64,000 nucleotides of DNA from Plantago major (taxonomy: Eukaryota > Streptophyta > Magnoliopsida > Lamiales > Plantaginaceae), in NCBI GenBank assembly GCA_026545765.1, contig CM048841.1, positions 88,704,636 to 88,768,635 of the forward strand, in the 5' to 3' direction. Positions within the stretch are counted from its first letter, which is position 1, and the number at the start of each line of letters is the position of its first letter. A program made the position numbers and the translations under genes. The notes under the pieces were generated by a model. It saw only the letters and a list, made by a program, of their open reading frames with translations. It was not told the DNA's origin and searched no databases. Shown here one piece after another: positions 1-12,467 of the stretch.

Positions 1-1871
1 AAATACTTGGGATTGCCGACGGAGATGGGTAAGTCTAAGCGAGAGGTTTTTGCGTGGATTCGTGAGAGACTTTGGACTAAAATGCAAGGGTTTGGTGAGA
101 AACATTTGTCTCAAGCGGGTAAAGAGGTTATGATTAAGTCAGTCCTCCAATCCATTCCAACCTATGTGATGGGATGTTTTAAACTACCCGAATACCTTCT
201 CCATGAGCTTGAGTCGATGATTTCTACGTTTTGGTGGGGAGATGGGAGGAAATATAAAATCCATTGGGTTAAATGGGATTCCCTCTGCGAGAGTAAACGA
301 GATGGGGGAATGGGTTTTCGGGACTTGAGTGCTTTCAATTATGCTATGTTGGGGAAACAAGTGTGGAGAATTATTCATAACCCAGATTCACTCCTTAGCC
401 GTGTCCTTAAGGCCAAATATTTTCCGAATTGTGACGTTTTGGATGCTAAGCCTTGTCCCAATTCTTCGTTCACTTGGAAAAGTATCTTTGGTTCTATTGA
501 TTTAGTGAAAGCTGGGATTATTTGGAGAATTGGAGATGGAAGTCAAGTAGATGTGTTTAAGGAAAATTGGATTCCTCGTGAGGCCAACCGTAAACCTTTT
601 ACACCGGATATACATGGCCTTGGGGATACTACTGTTGATAACTTCCTCCTACTTGATGGATTGGGTTGGGATGTCCCTGCCCTTACCAATGTTTTCTGGG
701 ACATTGATGTCGAGTCCATTATCCAAATTCCAGTACATTGTCCTGCTGCTAGAGATAGGCATAGATGGTATTTCACACACTCGAGATACTATTCTGTCCG
801 GTCTGGGTACTATGTGGCACGAGATCTTAAACGCCAAAAAACTGCTAGACACATGGCCTCTACGAGTAGCAATAGCAAAAGTAAGAACTGGTCTTTCTTG
901 TGGAAGATCGAAGTGCCTAATAAAGTCCGTGTTTTTCTTTGGCGTCTCCTTAAAAATGGCTTGCCTGTACTTGATAATCTGATTAAGCGAAAGATGAATG
1001 TCTGTTCTGTGTGTCCTGTTTGTTTGGAAAATGCAGAATCGACCCTGCACTTGTTTGAGATTTGTCACTTTATGAGGCTGGTCTGGGCTCTTTCTGGCCT
1101 GCCATTGATTCCATTTAATGAGCTTAATACTGACTTGTGGGATTGGTTCCATGCCATAAAACAGGTACTAACAACAGATCAGTTAGCATATGCCGTTTGC
1201 GTGTGGTGGTGTGTCTGGCATCATCGAAATAAGCTGGTCCATGAAGGCAGCCAAGGTGATCTTATGGAACTGGTGACATTCGCAGCAGACTATCTGAAGC
1301 GGTTCAGGAATGCACGATATCACTTTGCGGACCCAAGACCACCCGAATCTAAAGCACGATGGAAACCACCCATGGGCTCGATGGTTAAGATCAATGTCGT
1401 TGCATCTATTTCGAAGTCCTTTGGGTACATCTGGAATTGGAGTGGTGGCTCGCAACTTCTCTGGTTTCGTAGTGGCTTGGAGGCAAAGAATATGGGAGCA
1501 TATTGTGTGCCTAGAATTGGCAGAAACAATTGCGGTGCAAACTGGGATGGAGTTGGCTCGTGACTTTGGCTTTCAGGACATCATTATTGAGAGTGATTGT
1601 CTCAGTGTCATCAATGCTATTTCCTCTTCTACTACCTGCTTGACCTCGGGTGGCCATATTGTAGACGACATCAAGAATAAAGTGTCGTTGTTCAATTCAG
1701 TTTCTTTTTTTCATGTTTTACGAACAGCTAATACTATGGCACATGATTTGGCCAAAAAAGTAGATGGGGATAGGGATGGCATATCAGATTTACCTTCCTA
1801 GGCCTTGATTGTTTCTGATAAACTGCTTATTGATTCAATGAAATGCAGTGATTTCTTCTAAAAAAAAAAAA
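1..1871 (+). mobile_element. 3' part of a LINE (non-LTR) retrotransposon with poly(A) tail
   Basis: The window opens inside a LINE. The end of ORF2 runs to 1801 and is followed by a short 3' UTR and an A-rich run at 1860-1871, the usual 3' terminus of a target-primed LINE copy. The 5' end and the other copy of the target-site duplication lie outside or cannot be identified, so family and length are unknown. The copy is inactive: its coding frame is broken near 1420-1435. Confidence 0.9.
7..1801 (+). pseudogene. LINE ORF2 C-terminal region: zf-RVT and RNase H domains, frameshifted
   Basis: The first frame (7 to about 1430) shows the region after the reverse transcriptase palm, including the typical KYLGLP start and FWWGDGRKYKIHWVKW. 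It continues to a zinc-binding reverse transcriptase domain (zf-RVT) with the pattern CPVCLENAESTLHLFEIC. A frameshift near 1420-1435 moves the reading to a second frame ending at the TAG at 1799-1801. That second part is a plant RNase H (RVT_3 type) with GIGVVARN, ESDCLS and the AH motif near its end. The first RNase H aspartate, expected in KINVDA, is read here as valine (KINVVA). Without the frameshift the protein would still lack one catalytic residue. Function in living elements is reverse transcription at the nick site; this copy is dead. Confidence 0.88.
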
Positions 1872-2390
1872 ATCACTTAGTAAATGAATTGAATCATTTT
1901 TAACCACAAGATCTACAACTTACTCATAAATCCGATACATATAAGAAGTTTCCACTAAATCCCATCTTCAACATCATCATTCCACCCACTTAAAGCCCAA
2001 AGTTTAAATCCACACTTATAATTATAACCCAAAATTTCTTTTTCTTTGCTCATTTCTTTTAAACTTCGTTATTCATTTTATTTTCTCATTTCTTTTTGAA
2101 ATTCCATTCTGATTAATTATAATTATATCATATTAGTTTTATAAATAAAAAAGAAAAGCATAACGTAACTAAATAAAAATAGAAAAGATAAATGAAATAA
2201 AATAGAGACTAAAAGAACACGAGAAACAAATAAAATGGACTAAATAAAGAAAAATAATAGGGAAACGAGAAAATTAAAAAAAAAAGAAGAAAGAAAGGGA
2301 AAAGAGAGCAGCGCACATCAACGTTCAACCAGGTAAAACTCGGTGTATTTCACCAGGATTCCAACTCCATTGGCTAAAACGTCAATTGAT
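1872..2390. other. AT-rich spacer, no gene seen
   Basis: This stretch is AT-rich with A-rich runs around 2130-2300. I found no open frame, RNA gene or paired repeat in it. The last five bases (2386-2390, TTGAT) may be the target duplication of the Cassandra element that follows, since TTGAT recurs at 8941-8945, but the right end of that element is too decayed to be sure. Confidence 0.5.
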
Positions 2391-2600
2391 TGTAACACAC
2401 TAAAGTTTCAAAGAGTTTAAAGGGATTGAGAACGCTACCATATACCAACAAGGTGCACATTTCGTTTTGGGAATGCATCCATAGGAACTTAAGCGTTAAA
2501 CGTTAAGCTTGTTTGTTCAAGAGAAATCCTATGATGAATGATCAACTGAAAAGTCTTTTGGTACTCGCACGAGTGAGGACAAAGTGAGCAGAAAATGATT
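2391..2600 (+). repeat. Cassandra-1 5' LTR, left part with 5S-rRNA-derived segment
   Basis: The sequence from about 2460 to 2570 aligns in order with plant 5S rRNA features: the ATCCATnnGAACTTAAGCG region (box A side), CAAGAGAAATCCTATGATG, then TGATCAACTGAAAAGTC in place of the box C region and CTCGCACGAG near the 3' end. It is too diverged and embedded to be a working 5S gene. Its place just inside a TGTAAC terminus identifies it as a Cassandra LTR. Confidence 0.78.
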
Positions 2601-3250
2601 TGTAATAGAACCCAGAATTCCAGTAGCATTAAAATTGCTAGAGCAACCTTAAATCCTATATGATCCACTAAAGAACACTAAATCAGACATATAACTCAAC
2701 AAAACAAGGCACTTAGAACTCAACAAAATAAGGCACTGACACCAAATCAGTAAAGCTCCTAACACCGTTAGAAGATTACTAAATTGGGTGATTGATTGGG
2801 TAGATCACTAACTACCAGCTACATAGGCGATCTTACAGATATGTAAAGTCACCTAACCCTCTATACATTGACCTTTGACATCTTTACGATACTTTCAAGA
2901 CATTCTACGGAGCTATAATGTCATCTCTAACCTTACAAAACTACGATCGTCTCCTTACGGACACTCAGAAAACGTATACACATCATCTCTCTAATCATTA
3001 TTCATAACATATTAAAAGTAGTACATGCATAGAGTTGGGAAGACTATTCTAACCTTGCGTAGACGGGCCAAGCTCATAACTAAACTTAGTCACTAACAGA
3101 ATATTCTATAAACTACCCAAGGGGCCATGGGTCACAAACTAAACATAACAAATAACCTACTAACTAATAGCCCAACTAATAAAACAAGTACAAAAATATA
3201 CCAAATAATACAAGATAAAGATGCATAGACGTTGGTTTATATCAATTTTT
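2601..3250. mobile_element. Unclassified ~650 bp insertion inside Cassandra-1 5' LTR
   Basis: Comparison with the intact LTR pattern at 22954-23118 shows that the LTR text breaks off after about 2600 and resumes near 3250-3262 (GTGAGGCCAACATATCACCC). The insert begins near TGTAATAGAACCC and ends near TTTATATCA. It has no open frame and no clear terminal inverted repeat. It could be a solo LTR with TG...CA ends, but I could not establish a clean target duplication. Confidence 0.45.
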
Positions 3251-3351
3251 GTAGGTAAAGTGAGGCCAACATATCACCCTGAGAGCAACTCAAAAACAAC
3301 TGTGCCGGTCTAAAGGATCGGGCCTCGTCCCACAAGGGGACAGGGCATCAC
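3251..3351 (+). repeat. Cassandra-1 5' LTR, right part
   Basis: The segment matches, in order, the distal half of the other Cassandra LTR in this window (22990-23118): ATATCACCCtgAGAGC, then CCGGTCTAAAGGATCGGGCCTCG against CTGGTCCAAAGGGTTGAGGCTCG. The terminal GTTACA is decayed, so the end is approximate. Confidence 0.65.
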
Positions 3352-3437
3352 GAATGAGTGAATCCAAAATGCACAAGGGTGGACGGTTGCTCCGGGCAAG
3401 AGGCAACGAGTAAGTTGCACAATTTAAGAGGGGTACA

Positions 3438-3510
3438 TGTAACGCTCCAAAGTTTAAAAGAGATGAAAAGGATTGTGTACAATCAATAATGCACATTTAT
3501 TTTTGGGAAT
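3438..3510 (+). repeat. Cassandra-1 3' LTR, left part
   Basis: It starts TGTAACGCTCCAAAGTTT directly after the purine-rich AAGAGGGGTA. It ends at the Copia target site GGAAT (3506-3510). The remainder continues at 8774. Confidence 0.72.
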
Positions 3511-3964
3511 TGTGAAGATATGCAGCAGAAAGGAAGAGAAGAAATGAACATGCTGCACTTGTAAACTGCTCACGAAAGAAGCGAAATGAACATATTCGCG
3601 TAAACCCGTCACGTAAAGAAGTGAAGCAAAAAGAAGTAAAATGTCGAAAGAAGTGAAGTCAGTAAACCTATTCGCCGTAAAGAAGTGGAATGAACATATT
3701 CGGTAAATGTAATCGCCGTAAAGAAGTCGTAAATGGAAGAACAAAAAGAAGTTTCGATTTAATAAAAAGAAGTTTCGATGAATTAGCACTTTATGCTAAT
3801 TCGCTTACATACTACGGTTGTACATTATGATAATATACTTGTACATAACGGTTAAGTTAAAACTGCTCTATATAAATGTAATGTAGCTTCCTTTTGTAAC
3901 TTACTTTTCCATTTGATCTTTTTGATCATTCTATACAATTTGGTTATGTTTATGGAAAATTACA
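3511..3964 (+). repeat. Copia-1 5' LTR (454 bp)
   Basis: The LTR has TG...CA ends and a TATA-like TATATAAAT around 3869-3877, which would drive the element's transcript. The upstream half repeats the motif AAAGAAGT many times (about 3615-3775), a possible U3 enhancer array. The 3' LTR is 23 bp shorter with scattered differences, so the insertion is not recent. Confidence 0.92.
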
Positions 3965-3976
3965 TGGTATCAGTTT
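3965..3976 (+). other. Copia-1 primer binding site
   Basis: TGGTATCAG directly follows the 5' LTR and matches the 3' end of initiator methionine tRNA, the standard Copia primer. The next bases (TTT) depart from the usual AGC. Confidence 0.8.
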
Positions 3977-4104
3977 AGCCAGTATTATGATTACTGTGTT
4001 TCATCTTCAATTTTCTGCAATTGAAGTTGTTTTTTGTGTTTCCGCTTGAACGATTGTTCGTTTTGTTTCTCTGATTGAGAATTTCAAGTTTCAATTGTGT
4101 TATC

Positions 4105-5100
4105 ATGGTTGGTAGTGGTGTTTCTGGTACGCAAGCCAATGGAGCTCAGCCAAATCCATTAGAGATTGGTCTTGATCTTCCTACGTCGCCGTACTATCTT
4201 CAATCGTCCGATCAACATGGAATTGCGATTGTGATGGATCAATTGAATGAGGTGAACTATCCTGTTTGGAGCAAGCAGATTCTTATGGCTTTGGATGTCA
4301 AGAACAAAACTGGTTTCATTGATGGTACGATTCCTCAACCGTCTCTTGTTGAAACGCCAATTCTGTATGCTGCTTGGAAACGTGTTGATGCGTTGGTTTT
4401 GGTTTGGATATCTAATTCTTGTTCACCTGCAATTCGATCTAGTATTCTTAGTTTTACTTCAGCTCGTGATTTGTGGGTTGAGTTGTATACTCGTTACACT
4501 CGTAGTGATGGACCTCGAGTGTTTCATCTTGAGAAGTCTTTAAGTTTGATTCGTCAGGGAAATAATACAATTTATGTGTATTATGTTGCTTTTAAAACAC
4601 TGTGGGATGAGTTTATTGGCCATCGACCAGTTAGTAAGTGTACTTGTGGAGGAGGTAATGAATTGATTGCTACTCAGTTGAGTGATGGTGTAATCAAGTT
4701 TCTTGTTGGACCGAATGATTCATATAGTAGTATTCGAAGTCAGTTGTTAATGCAGAAACCTGTTCCGTCTCTTGTGCAAGTATATTCAGTTTTGAAACAA
4801 GAAGAGAGTCAGAGGATTCTGAATGCTTATGAAAACATTGGAAGCCAAGATGTTATGGCTATGATGAGTCTGCAACAACAGTCTGATGTAAATCAAGATT
4901 CTTATGCTTGTTTAGCTAAGAATGGTTATCTTAGAGCTCAGAACAGAGATAAAGCTAAGCCTAAATGTTCTAATTGTGGAGCAATTGGTCATACTATGAA
5001 GTCTTGTTATCAATTGATTGGTTATCCATCTAGTTGGCAAGGTGCTAGAGTTAGCAAGAGGTTTAATAAGCAAGGTTCAACTAGTAATGGTGGTACATGA
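4105..5100 (+). CDS. Copia-1 Gag polyprotein part
   Basis: Gag forms the virus-like particle and binds the element RNA. The ATG at 4105 is chosen because the in-frame codons before it give no earlier ATG. The protein is 331 residues and ends at a TGA at 5098-5100. It contains the plant Copia Gag region (LNEVNYPVWSKQILMALD) and a zinc knuckle CSNCGAIGHTMKSC that fits CX2CX4HX4C. Downstream codons stay open in the same frame for about 100 more bases, so the TGA is probably a nonsense change in a longer Gag-Pol frame. A frameshift near 5205-5215 then leads into the protease. Confidence 0.85.
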   Translation: MVGSGVSGTQANGAQPNPLEIGLDLPTSPYYLQSSDQHGIAIVMDQLNEVNYPVWSKQILMALDVKNKTGFIDGTIPQPSLVETPILYAAWKRVDALVLVWISNSCSPAIRSSILSFTSARDLWVELYTRYTRSDGPRVFHLEKSLSLIRQGNNTIYVYYVAFKTLWDEFIGHRPVSKCTCGGGNELIATQLSDGVIKFLVGPNDSYSSIRSQLLMQKPVPSLVQVYSVLKQEESQRILNAYENIGSQDVMAMMSLQQQSDVNQDSYACLAKNGYLRAQNRDKAKPKCSNCGAIGHTMKSCYQLIGYPSSWQGARVSKRFNKQGSTSNGGT

Positions 5101-5216
5101 CATCACGCACATGCAGCTATGATGGAGACCAATGTGCCTAATTTGTCTTCTCAGCCTGGTATGAATCCTCAGATTGATATGGGAGACATGTTCAATTCAC
5201 TAAGTTTCAAGCTCAA

Positions 5217-5546
5217 ATGGCACAACCATCTAGTCCTGTACACAAGGTTGCAGTTGTTGTATCTGAAATTCCTTCTACCACTCATGATCAAGGAGCAGAT
5301 ATTGTTAAGTATGCCTTATCTTCTATAGCCATAGCAGGTCAAAATGCTAAGTGGATTCTTGATACAGGAGCTACAGATCACATGATATGTGATGTTTCTT
5401 ATTTTACTGAGAATATTACAGATGTGCAGATTGATATAACTTTGCCTACATGTGATAATATTACAGCTACCAAATGTGGAGATGTGAAGATTAATTCTGT
5501 GTTAACTTTACAAAGTGTTTTATATGTTCCAAGTTTTTACTTTTAA
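5217..5546 (+). pseudogene. Copia-1 aspartic protease segment
   Basis: The retroviral-type protease active site is visible in WILDTGATDHM (DTGA). The protease would cleave the Gag-Pol polyprotein. The segment is in a different frame from gag and runs out at a stop near 5544, where a frameshift (VLYVPSF to FTFNLVS) is needed to continue. Confidence 0.85.
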
Positions 5547-6839
5547 TCTTGTTTCTGTACCTCATTTGGCTAACTATGAGAATTTGAGTTGTCATTTCTA
5601 TATGTTTTATTGTGCGTTGCAGGACATGACAACAAGAAAGGTGATTGGATATAGTGTTTTTCAAAATGGGCTTTATCATCTTCAAAAGGATATAAATCAT
5701 ATTATATTTTTTTAACTATTGTTGATGACAAATCAAGGTGTACATGGCTATATCTCATGAATACCAAATCTGAAGTCAAGAATCATCTAAATCATTTTTA
5801 CAATCTAGTGTTAACACAATTTGACAGCAAAATTAAGTGCATTAGGTCTGATAATGGTCCTGAATTTAATCTTGTTGATTTTTATTCTTCTTTAGGTATT
5901 ATACACCAGAGATCTTGTGTTGAGACTCCCCAACAAAATGGGATAGTAGAGAGAAAACACCAGCATTTATTGCAGGTGGCAAGAGCCTTATTGTTTCAGT
6001 CTCATATTCCTTTGCAATATTGGTCTGAATGTGTTCTTACGGCTTGTTATATAATTAATCGGTTACCTACAGATGTTTTGCAGGGTAAAAGTCTTTATGA
6101 GGTGTTATGTAACACTAAACCTGATTATACTAACTTTAAAGTTTTTGGTAGTCTTTGTTATGCTTCCACTTTACAGGCTCATAGATCAAAGTTTGATGCC
6201 AGAGCTATCAAGTGTGTTTTTATAGGATATCCAATTGGTTACAAGGGATATAAGTTACTTAATCTAAGTAACAATCAGGTAATTGTATCAAGAAATGTTC
6301 AATTTGTTGAATCTGTGTTTCCTTTTCAACAAAAACATGATAATACAAGTGTTTCTCAACCCATTTACACTCATGTGTCTATTAATGATATTTGTATGCA
6401 TGATGATTCTCATACTTCTGTTCAGCATGGAGATATTATTGATCATCATATTGCTGAAAATAATTTTCATAATCCTACACCTAATCAATATTTATCAGAT
6501 GCTGTAAATGAAGAACATCAAGGTTATACAGATGTTAATTCTTCAAATTCTCATGTGTTAGATGTTGTTACAAATGCTTCTGCAGACAACTTGAGGAGAT
6601 CCACCAGGGTTAAAAGTGTTTCTAAATATTTAACTATTTATGATTACAAGTTACCTTCTTCTGTAGATCATAAACATGTTAGTAATGTAGTAGAAAAGAA
6701 TAAACAAGTTATCAGGTATCCTATTTCTGATATTATATCAACTGATAGGTTATCTGATGATCATTTATGTTTTACAGCTGCAATTACTCATATTCAAGAG
6801 CCTACTACTTATAAACAGGCTTCTCAGCACCCTGAATAG
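5515..6839 (+). pseudogene. Copia-1 pre-integrase and integrase, zinc finger deleted
   Basis: The frame from 5515 shows the pre-integrase motif GLYHLQKD. The catalytic core then begins abruptly with [13 protein letters not shown] (the first Asp at about 5724-5729). The HHCC zinc-binding domain normally between these two, roughly 100 residues, is missing. The rest of the core is present: RSDNGPEF with the second Asp, and [12 protein letters not shown] with the Glu. The frame is open from about 5703. It ends at a TAG (6837-6839) where the family has tryptophan (HPEW), a TGG-to-TAG change, and the same frame continues into reverse transcriptase. Confidence 0.85.
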
Positions 6840-7274
6840 GTTCAAGCTATGCAATTGGAACTTGCAGCTTTAGAGAAGACTAAAACATGTGAGCTTGTTG
6901 ATTTTCCTGCAGACAAGCACTGTATTGGCTCTAAGTGGGTGTACAAGGTCAAATATCATGCAGATGGCACTGTGGAAAGATACAAGGCCAGACTTGTAGC
7001 TAAAGGCTACACACAGAAAAATGGTCTTGATTATTTTGATACCTTCTCTCCTGTTGTTAAACTAACAACTGTCAGGTGTATTTTAGCAGTTGCAGCTGTC
7101 AAGAAATGGCATTTGCATCAATTAGATGTCAACACTGCCTTTCTTCATGGAGATTTATCAGAAGAGGTTTATATGTCACCTCTTTTAGGCTATGATAAAG
7201 CAGGTACAGAAGTTTGCAAGCTGGTTAAGAGTCTTTATGGCTTGAAACAAGCTAGTAGACAATGGTTTTTTTAA
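6840..7274 (+). pseudogene. Copia-1 reverse transcriptase, first part
   Basis: This part holds the Copia reverse transcriptase fingers and palm: [47 protein letters not shown] and [10 protein letters not shown]. It is in frame with the integrase, apart from the TAG. It ends at a T-run at about 7265-7272, where one T has been lost and the frame shifts. Confidence 0.88.
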
Positions 7275-7287
7275 ACTCCAAACCTCA

Positions 7288-8400
7288 TTGATTGAGTTTG
7301 GTTATGTTCAGGCTTCTTTTGACAGTTCATTGTTTATTAAGTCTTCTACTAACTCTTTTACTGCTTTATTAGTATATGTGGATGATATCATTCTTGCAGG
7401 AAATGATATTGTTCAGATACAAGTTGTGAAGGATTTTTTGCATCAGAAGTTCACTATAAAAGATTTAGGAGAGCTAAAATACATGCTGGGCTTGGAGGTT
7501 GCCAGGAGTGAGAAAGGCATCAATATTTGCCAGAGGAAGTATGCTCTGGATTTACTAAAGGAAACTGGATATTTAGCTTCCAAACCTGCAGATATTCCAC
7601 TTGATGCAAAGACCAGATTGGTCAAAGATTCCAATGATTTGCTCATTGATCCACAAGCTTACAGAAGATTAATAGGTAGAATGATTTATTTAACAATAAC
7701 AAGGCCTGATCTTTCTTATTCCTTAAAATGTTTGAGCCAGTTTATGAGTTGTCCAACCAACAAACACTTGGAAGCAGCTCACCATGTGCTGAGATATATC
7801 AAAAAGCCACCAGGCCAGGGCATCTTCTATCCAAGCACCAATGATCTCCATTTGAAGGCCTTCACTTACAGTGACTAGGCAGCTTGTCAGGATACCAGAA
7901 GAAGCATAACTGGATATGCTGTATTTCTGGGGGATTCACTCATTTCTTGAAAATCTAAGAAACAAACTACAATCAGTAGATCATCCACTGAAGCAGAATA
8001 CAGAGCTGCTGCATCAACTACATGTGAAGTTCAGTGGTTGTGCTACTTACTCAAAGATTTGTGTATCTCTCATACACAACCTGCATTGCTCTATACTGAT
8101 AGTCTTTCAGCTTATCACTTAGCTCACAACCCAGTGCAACACCAAAGGACAAAACACATTGAAATAGATTGTCATGTCATAAGAGACAAAATTCTCAATG
8201 GCACCATTCAACTTATTCACGTTTCTAACATGGATCAATTGGCTAACATTCTGACCAAGTCATTACCTTATACTATCTTCTATCACTTTCTTAACAAGCT
8301 GGGATTGCTTAATATCCACTCCCATCTTGAGGGGGGATGTGAAGATATGCAGCAGAAAAGGAAGAGAAGAAATGAACATCTCGCAATGCGAAACTGCTAA
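7288..8400 (+). pseudogene. Copia-1 reverse transcriptase second part and RNase H
   Basis: The catalytic YVDD motif (LLVYVDDIILAG) is intact near 7370-7390. RNase H follows, with [10 protein letters not shown] and the [14 protein letters not shown] end. Two nonsense codons break it: TAG near 7876 in place of the tryptophan of SDWA, and TGA near 7947 in place of tryptophan in LISWKSKKQ. Both are TGG changes. The frame runs about 60 bases into the 3' LTR before stopping. Confidence 0.85.
8329..8337 (+). other. Copia-1 polypurine tract
   Basis: GAGGGGGGA immediately precedes the TGTGAAG start of the 3' LTR. It is the plus-strand primer site of LTR elements. Confidence 0.8.
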
Positions 8401-8768
8401 ATCGTAAAGAAGTGAAGTCAGTAAAGAAGTGAAACGTTAGAAAGAAGTGAAGTCTAAAACCTATTCGCCGAAAGAAGTGGAATGAACATATTAACGTAAA
8501 TGTAATCGCCAGTAAAGAAGTCAAGTAAATGAAGAACAAAAAGAAGTTTAATTTAATACAAAGAAGTTTATGATTTAATTAGCACTTTATGCTAATTAGC
8601 TGCATACACTCTGATTTGTACATTATGATAATATACTTGTACATAACGGTTAAGTTAAGCAACTGCATGTTCTATATAAACATAACAGAGCTTCCTTTTG
8701 TAACTTACTTTTCCATTCGATCTTTTTGATCATTCTATACAATTTGGTTATGTTTATGGAAAATTACA
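8338..8768 (+). repeat. Copia-1 3' LTR (431 bp)
   Basis: It repeats the 5' LTR with the same ends and the AAAGAAGT-rich upstream half. It is directly followed by the target duplication GGAAT. Confidence 0.92.
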
Positions 8769-8773
8769 GGAAT

Positions 8774-8930
8774 CCATCTATAAGAACTATAAAATTAAAC
8801 GTGTCTGTTTTGAAACAGTTTTATGATGAGTGACCAATTGTGAGGTGTTCCGGTATGTGTATGGGTGATTATAAATTGTGCGAGAAAGAAATTGTATTGT
8901 TACAATGGGGTGAATAAAATGTAAAATGAA
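8774..8930 (+). repeat. Cassandra-1 3' LTR, right part
   Basis: After the duplicated GGAAT the Cassandra text resumes with CCATCTATAAGAACT, then ATGATGAGTGACCAATTGTG, which is the box C region of the 5S-like segment. It fades out around 8930. Confidence 0.65.
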
Positions 8931-8945
8931 AAGTTAAAGATTGAT

Positions 8946-9337
8946 TAATGGCGATGGGAAGTGATGAGATGTTAGGTACATGGTAGCGCACAACGTATCA
9001 TGTGAATTTTCGACTAAGTAATAAAACTAGATTAGTCAGACAAAATCAAACTCTTGAATAAACAAACAAGATTAATCACAGCCGTTGCCAGCTCAAATCC
9101 TTTGTGAATCGACGGCTTAAACACACCCAGCCAGCAAACTTCAGCTGAAATTCCATTTCCATCCCTGAAAACAGAAAATCTCTTAAACCTCACGTGGCGC
9201 AATCTCCTTCAATCCAGCTGAATCACACGGTAAACAATAATTTCACCAGCGTCACCTCTTAAAGGCCAGTTTCGTCATTTCAGCAAAGACCGAGTGGCAA
9301 AATGGACATCTGGCATTTCTCCTGGTGGAGATAGTAA
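8946..9337 (+). promoter_or_regulatory. ARF1 upstream region
   Basis: This spacer between the Cassandra remnant and ARF1 has no open frame. A G-box-like CACGTGG lies near 9191. Its position suggests it is the proximal ARF1 promoter region, but that is inferred only from position. Confidence 0.4.
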
Positions 9338-9345
9338 TATAAATA
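9338..9345 (+). promoter_or_regulatory. ARF1 TATA box
   Basis: TATAAATA lies about 110 bases before a GT splice donor at 9450 that closes a pyrimidine-rich non-coding leader exon. Transcription would start near 9370. Both are inferred from spacing. Confidence 0.6.
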
Positions 9346-9449
9346 ACCACTGGTTCTCAGTTCCTCGAAATCTCTCGCGTTATTCTCAGGCCAGCTCCTT
9401 CATTTTCTTCTCCTCCTTTTTCAGAATCTGCCAGATCTATCAATCTTAG

Positions 9450-10439
9450 GTACGTGAAAGGTTCAATCTGTTGATGAATGAATTTCGTGATTTGATTGAG
9501 TTTTCATGTTCGATTTGTGGAATTAGGTTACCGATTGGTTTATTTTTTTGCGAATTTGTATCGTTTGCATTGATGTGTTCGGTCGTACGATTTAGATTGA
9601 ATGGCGGTTTTAGCTGGCTGTTTTTTCGTTCCAGATCTTCTGTTTCGCTGTGATCTGATCTGTTTTTGTGTAGAATTGAATAGTTGCGATCTGATTAATC
9701 TGTTTCGATTAGAATTCAGAAATGATAATGTTTTTGATAGTGAATTGCTTTTGTTGTTTCAGAATTTTGTATTAGATATTTAGATTAGATCCAGTTGATC
9801 TGGTTGAATGTTAATCAGAGAAAAGGCCTGTGAAAATGTTTCAGTGACTGAATTAGGAGTAACTACTATGTTCATCGCGTAGTGCTGTGTTGTCATTTGA
9901 TCTGTTTGCCGGATGTGCGATGCAATATTAGTTAGCTGTCGTAATGAAAATTCATCTATATATGCATGTGATTCATTCGGATATGCATGTGATCATATCA
10001 TCCCGGTTAACTACTATTTTGTTTGTTTTCATAATGCGTATTGCTGCGTATATAATATGTATTGGATCATGTGTTGCAGTTAAGCATGTGAATAGTGCAC
10101 TTTGATACACTGACAATATGATATAGTACAACTTTAAACAACATTTCATGGAGATCTATTGGATCATGAATTGTTGTTAATCATGTAAATGCTTGTAACA
10201 CTTTGATACACCTGACTCTATTCTACATTGCATTGCAACATTAATAATCATTTCGAGGAAACATATATGAATATAGTTGTTGTCTCTGAGTGTAACACGT
10301 TTCTCATTTACTTTGAATTGCCTAATCAACGTGCGTGTAGTTTGTCCTAGCTCATAAGGTTACTCTGATGAACCATAATAGTTACATGTTCTGTTTATCT
10401 TGTTGCTCTATTTATTAATCAATTAAATGATGATCATAG
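9450..10439 (+). other. ARF1 leader intron (990 bp)
   Basis: The non-coding first exon ends at CAATCTTAG/GTACGTG (9449/9450). The intron ends CATAG at 10439, 21 bases before the ATG. A long T-rich leader intron is common in plant housekeeping genes and often raises expression; that effect is inferred here. The short open frames inside it have no support as genes. Confidence 0.7.

Positions 10440-12467
<2,028 letters not shown>

Larger units (their letters stand above)
3511..8768 (+). mobile_element. Copia-1: full-length Ty1/Copia element with target duplication GGAAT
   Basis: The element has two LTRs (3511-3964 and 8338-8768), both starting TGTGAAGATATG and ending TTACA. It is flanked by the perfect 5 bp duplication GGAAT at 3506-3510 and 8769-8773. 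A primer binding site (TGGTATCAG, initiator methionine tRNA) follows the 5' LTR, and a polypurine tract precedes the 3' LTR. Gene order is gag, protease, integrase, reverse transcriptase, RNase H, which defines Copia. The coding region is broken by stops and frameshifts, and the integrase zinc-finger region is deleted. The element sits inside the 5S-derived part of the Cassandra-1 3' LTR. Confidence 0.95.
2391..8930 (+). mobile_element. Cassandra-type TRIM element (copy 1), twice interrupted
   Basis: Cassandra elements are small non-coding LTR retrotransposons whose LTRs carry a 5S-rRNA-derived segment with RNA polymerase III promoter boxes. The 5' LTR begins TGTAACACAC at 2391 and holds a 5S-like stretch to about 2580. 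It is split by an unrelated insert (about 2601-3250) and resumes to about 3351. The internal domain is tiny (about 3352-3437) and ends with a purine-rich run before the 3' LTR start TGTAACGCTCC at 3438. The 3' LTR is split at 3510 by a complete Copia element and continues at 8774. The right end, near 8930-8945, is decayed. No primer binding site is recognisable. Confidence 0.8.

Noticed and set aside
9471-9783. Short open frames after the ARF1 leader exon
   Set aside because: They lie in a T-rich intron with consensus splice ends and have no recognisable protein content.
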